Assembly: GCA_964654825.1 (NCBI GenBank)
Contig: CAZZKG010000105.1
Span: 1-8,601 of the forward strand
Direction: 5' to 3'
DNA length: 8,601 nt
DNA from: CAZZKG01 sp964654825
GTDB lineage: Bacteria > Gemmatimonadota > CAZMKB01
Shown piece by piece: positions 6,770 to 8,601 of the stretch. Below the pieces are notes generated by a model that saw nothing but the letters and a program-made list of their open reading frames with translations, was not told the origin of the DNA and searched no databases. The stretch's first letter is position 1. Each line of letters begins with the position of its first letter. A program made the position numbers and the translations under genes.

Positions 6770-8503
6770 GTGTGGCGTTTGAAATCCAGCAGGATCATCG
6801 TTCCGCTCCTTCTTTCTATTTTCAGTTTCTGCTACGTCTACGGCATAGCAGGATTCAGCAGCAGGAGAACCCAGGGATTCCATGGGTTGCAGCACAGCGC
6901 CTATGTCTACCAGCTGGTAAACGGAATCATCCCACCTACAAATTCCAATTCTATCGGTGCTCCTGCACACCTGTACTGGGGATGGCATGCGCTGGTTGCT
7001 TTATCAGTCCGGATCTTCAACAAAAACTCTCTTGAAGTGCTCCTCTTCATCAATGCTTGTGCACTCTCGATATCGCTTCTCTTCATGTGGTTTCTCTCAG
7101 GTCGAATCACCAATCGCCTCCTGCCGAGGATAGCGAGTCTGACCTGGCCGTTTTTCATCCTCAACCCTGTTCGTATCGTCAAGGAACTCCTCATCGTATT
7201 TTTCGATGACAGCACTGTTGTTCATTTGTTGAAGCCATGGCTGTATTCGAAGAATTATCTCTTTATGATAAAGGGTTTTGTTGACATCCGCCCGGCGAAT
7301 TTTATCGGTAAGTTCCTCAATTTCACATCATTTCCTACCGCTGTCTGTCTTGTTCTCGTCGTGTTCGGAATGGTAATCAGTTCCAGGCCAGGCAGATCGG
7401 GTGTGCGATTGATATTCGTCGGAATCCTTTCATTTCTGACAGCATTTTTCCATCCCATTTCGGTTGTGGCACTCGGCGTGCTACTGGGTGTATTCGCACT
7501 GGACCGTCTCGTACCTCTTCTGATTTCAGGCCGGCTGTCATATCAGGTCGTCATCAAGGTTCTCACTCCCCCCCTTGTGAGTGCTGCGGGTATTCTGTGT
7601 GCACTTCCATACGTCATCTCGTTATCGACCTCATTCTCGCAGCCCGTGGATTTCCATCTGCCGCTTTCAGGAAAAGATCTGAGTTACGAGGGATGGGCGC
7701 TGGTTCCTTCGATACCACTGTATGCATTTTACCTGTATAAACTGCGGACATTGAACAGTGAAATGAGAGTGATTTTTATGAGTGGCATCATCTTGTCCGT
7801 GCTGACCTTGATCGTCATTCTTCCTGATCACAATGAGTACAAATTTACCCTGTATTTTGCGCTCATCACCGCTCTCCTCGTAGTAGATATTCTCAATCGT
7901 ATGTGCATATACGCGGATACGAGACAGAACCGTGTGTCGCAATTCGGTATAAGATCCCTGATTGTCTTCACTGTTCTGGTTTCCCTTGTACCCTTCATAG
8001 TCGTCGGGAAGAGGTATCTTTCTCATGCCTGGTCAGATCAGGATCCTTATGTCTATGGGGGAATGTATGCCCGCCTTCGTGAATCGAACGGGAAAGAGGG
8101 TGTACATGAGCTGCAGGAAGCGCTTGATTGGATACGCGAGAATACCTTACCTGCGGATTACATCCTGACTCGTCCCGTCTCCGGTAACAACAATCAGATC
8201 CCGTTTCTGACCGGCAGGAGAACCGTGGCCTGTACTGCCGATATATCGACAGGCACGATCCCGTATCACGATGAACTGGAGCGGGCGGCACGGGAGGCGG
8301 TGCAGGCCCTTGTTGAGTGCTCCGGTTGTGCTGAGGCGCTCCTCAAGCTCGAGAGAGTGCCTGCAAAGTGGCCGGATATCCTCTATGCGCTGGTCGAAAG
8401 CAATGAAGCCTGCCCTTCGGATCAGTCACTCTCCCTCGTCTACCAGAACGCCAGATACAAGATTTATAAGATCCATCTCGTGGCGATCGCTCCTGATCGG
8501 TAA
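6770..8503 (+). CDS. Multi-pass membrane protein resembling GT-C glycosyltransferases
   Basis: The 577-residue product starts with a signal-anchor-like helix (about 8-28). Roughly ten or eleven hydrophobic segments follow, up to about residue 425, then a soluble tail of some 140 residues. The first loop reads HGLQHSAYVYQLVNG-IIPP-x(n)-HLYWGWHALVAL, the pattern of a first extracytoplasmic loop in GT-C-like proteins. The tail has ALDWIRENTLPADYILTRP, LTGRRTV and a final NARYKIYKI, as often seen in these proteins. GT-C enzymes use polyprenyl-phosphate sugars outside the membrane, so the GtrB-type enzyme at 4672-5676 would be a suitable partner. The usual acidic catalytic motif in the first loop is not evident (histidines instead), so catalysis is uncertain. 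A CSGC pair lies in the tail. The GTG start has good promoter and ribosome-site support, and an intrinsic terminator follows. The gene is certain; the GT-C assignment is moderate. Confidence 0.85.
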   Translation: MWRLKSSRIIVPLLLSIFSFCYVYGIAGFSSRRTQGFHGLQHSAYVYQLVNGIIPPTNSNSIGAPAHLYWGWHALVALSVRIFNKNSLEVLLFINACALSISLLFMWFLSGRITNRLLPRIASLTWPFFILNPVRIVKELLIVFFDDSTVVHLLKPWLYSKNYLFMIKGFVDIRPANFIGKFLNFTSFPTAVCLVLVVFGMVISSRPGRSGVRLIFVGILSFLTAFFHPISVVALGVLLGVFALDRLVPLLISGRLSYQVVIKVLTPPLVSAAGILCALPYVISLSTSFSQPVDFHLPLSGKDLSYEGWALVPSIPLYAFYLYKLRTLNSEMRVIFMSGIILSVLTLIVILPDHNEYKFTLYFALITALLVVDILNRMCIYADTRQNRVSQFGIRSLIVFTVLVSLVPFIVVGKRYLSHAWSDQDPYVYGGMYARLRESNGKEGVHELQEALDWIRENTLPADYILTRPVSGNNNQIPFLTGRRTVACTADISTGTIPYHDELERAAREAVQALVECSGCAEALLKLERVPAKWPDILYALVESNEACPSDQSLSLVYQNARYKIYKIHLVAIAPDR

Positions 8504-8559
8504 ATCACTTCCGAACGAGGATCTGATGTGCTGATGTCGTTGCACAGCTCTCATCACTC

Positions 8560-8589
8560 GCCGAACCGCTTCCGGATCGGCGTCTTTTT
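8560..8589 (+). terminator. Rho-independent terminator after the membrane protein gene
   Basis: Arms GCCGAACCG (8560-8568) and CGGATCGGC (8573-8581) form a 9-bp stem with one A-A mismatch and a CTTC loop. GTC and five T residues follow (8585-8589). It lies 56 bp after the stop at 8503 and acts rightwards. With the strong promoter at 6699-6727, it makes the gene a likely single transcription unit. The stretch 8504-8559 shows nothing else. Confidence 0.78.
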
Positions 8590-8601
8590 GTAATCGGATC
8601 G

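Noticed and set aside
6543..6782. 79-codon rightward frame through the divergent intergenic region
   Set aside because: It runs over both promoters and the start of the membrane protein gene, lacks a ribosome site and resembles nothing.
1..8601. tRNA, rRNA, CRISPR arrays, insertion sequences or attachment sites
   Set aside because: No repeated spacer pattern, cloverleaf, transposase frame or terminal inverted repeat was seen on either strand.

Overview
The window looks like part of a bacterial surface-polysaccharide or glycan-modification locus. Near-consensus sigma-70-type promoters, Shine-Dalgarno sequences and GTG starts point to a bacterium. A polyprenyl-phosphate sugar transferase with C-terminal membrane helices fits a cell that builds lipid-linked glycans. 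Base composition is mid-range by eye. I cannot fix the phylum from the sequence.

Layout. Four genes read rightwards over 1-5676. They are the C-terminal part of an asparagine-synthetase-type amidotransferase (open at the left edge), a protein of the F420 hydrogenase/dehydrogenase beta-subunit (FrhB-like) family, a large soluble protein that is probably an alpha/alpha-toroid of the heparinase II/III-like kind, and a DPM1/GtrB-type family 2 glycosyltransferase. The gaps between them are 133, 71 and 85 bp. The first holds hairpins and spaced GTGAA repeats, the second a weak terminator-like hairpin. The third holds a candidate promoter that overlaps the preceding stop codon, so the glycosyltransferase may be transcribed separately. 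A class I SAM methyltransferase runs leftwards (6565-5708) and converges on the glycosyltransferase with only 31 bp between stops. A 204-bp divergent control region (6566-6769) separates it from a rightward gene for a multi-pass membrane protein resembling GT-C glycosyltransferases (6770-8503). That gene is followed by a clear intrinsic terminator at 8560-8589.

How the genes may work together (inference). GtrB-type enzymes load a sugar onto a polyprenyl phosphate, and GT-C enzymes use such lipid-linked sugars outside the membrane. The amidotransferase, FrhB-like protein, toroid protein and methyltransferase could modify sugar residues of the same glycan by amidation, redox chemistry, lyase/epimerase-type chemistry and methylation. 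No sugar-nucleotide biosynthesis gene, flippase, polymerase or mobile element is visible, so the end product cannot be named.

The most notable points are an FrhB-like protein that keeps its N-terminal 4Fe-4S cysteines but has lost several cysteines usual later in the family, a divergent promoter region with mirror-image 10-mers that form the -35 elements, and two large proteins whose reactions are unknown.
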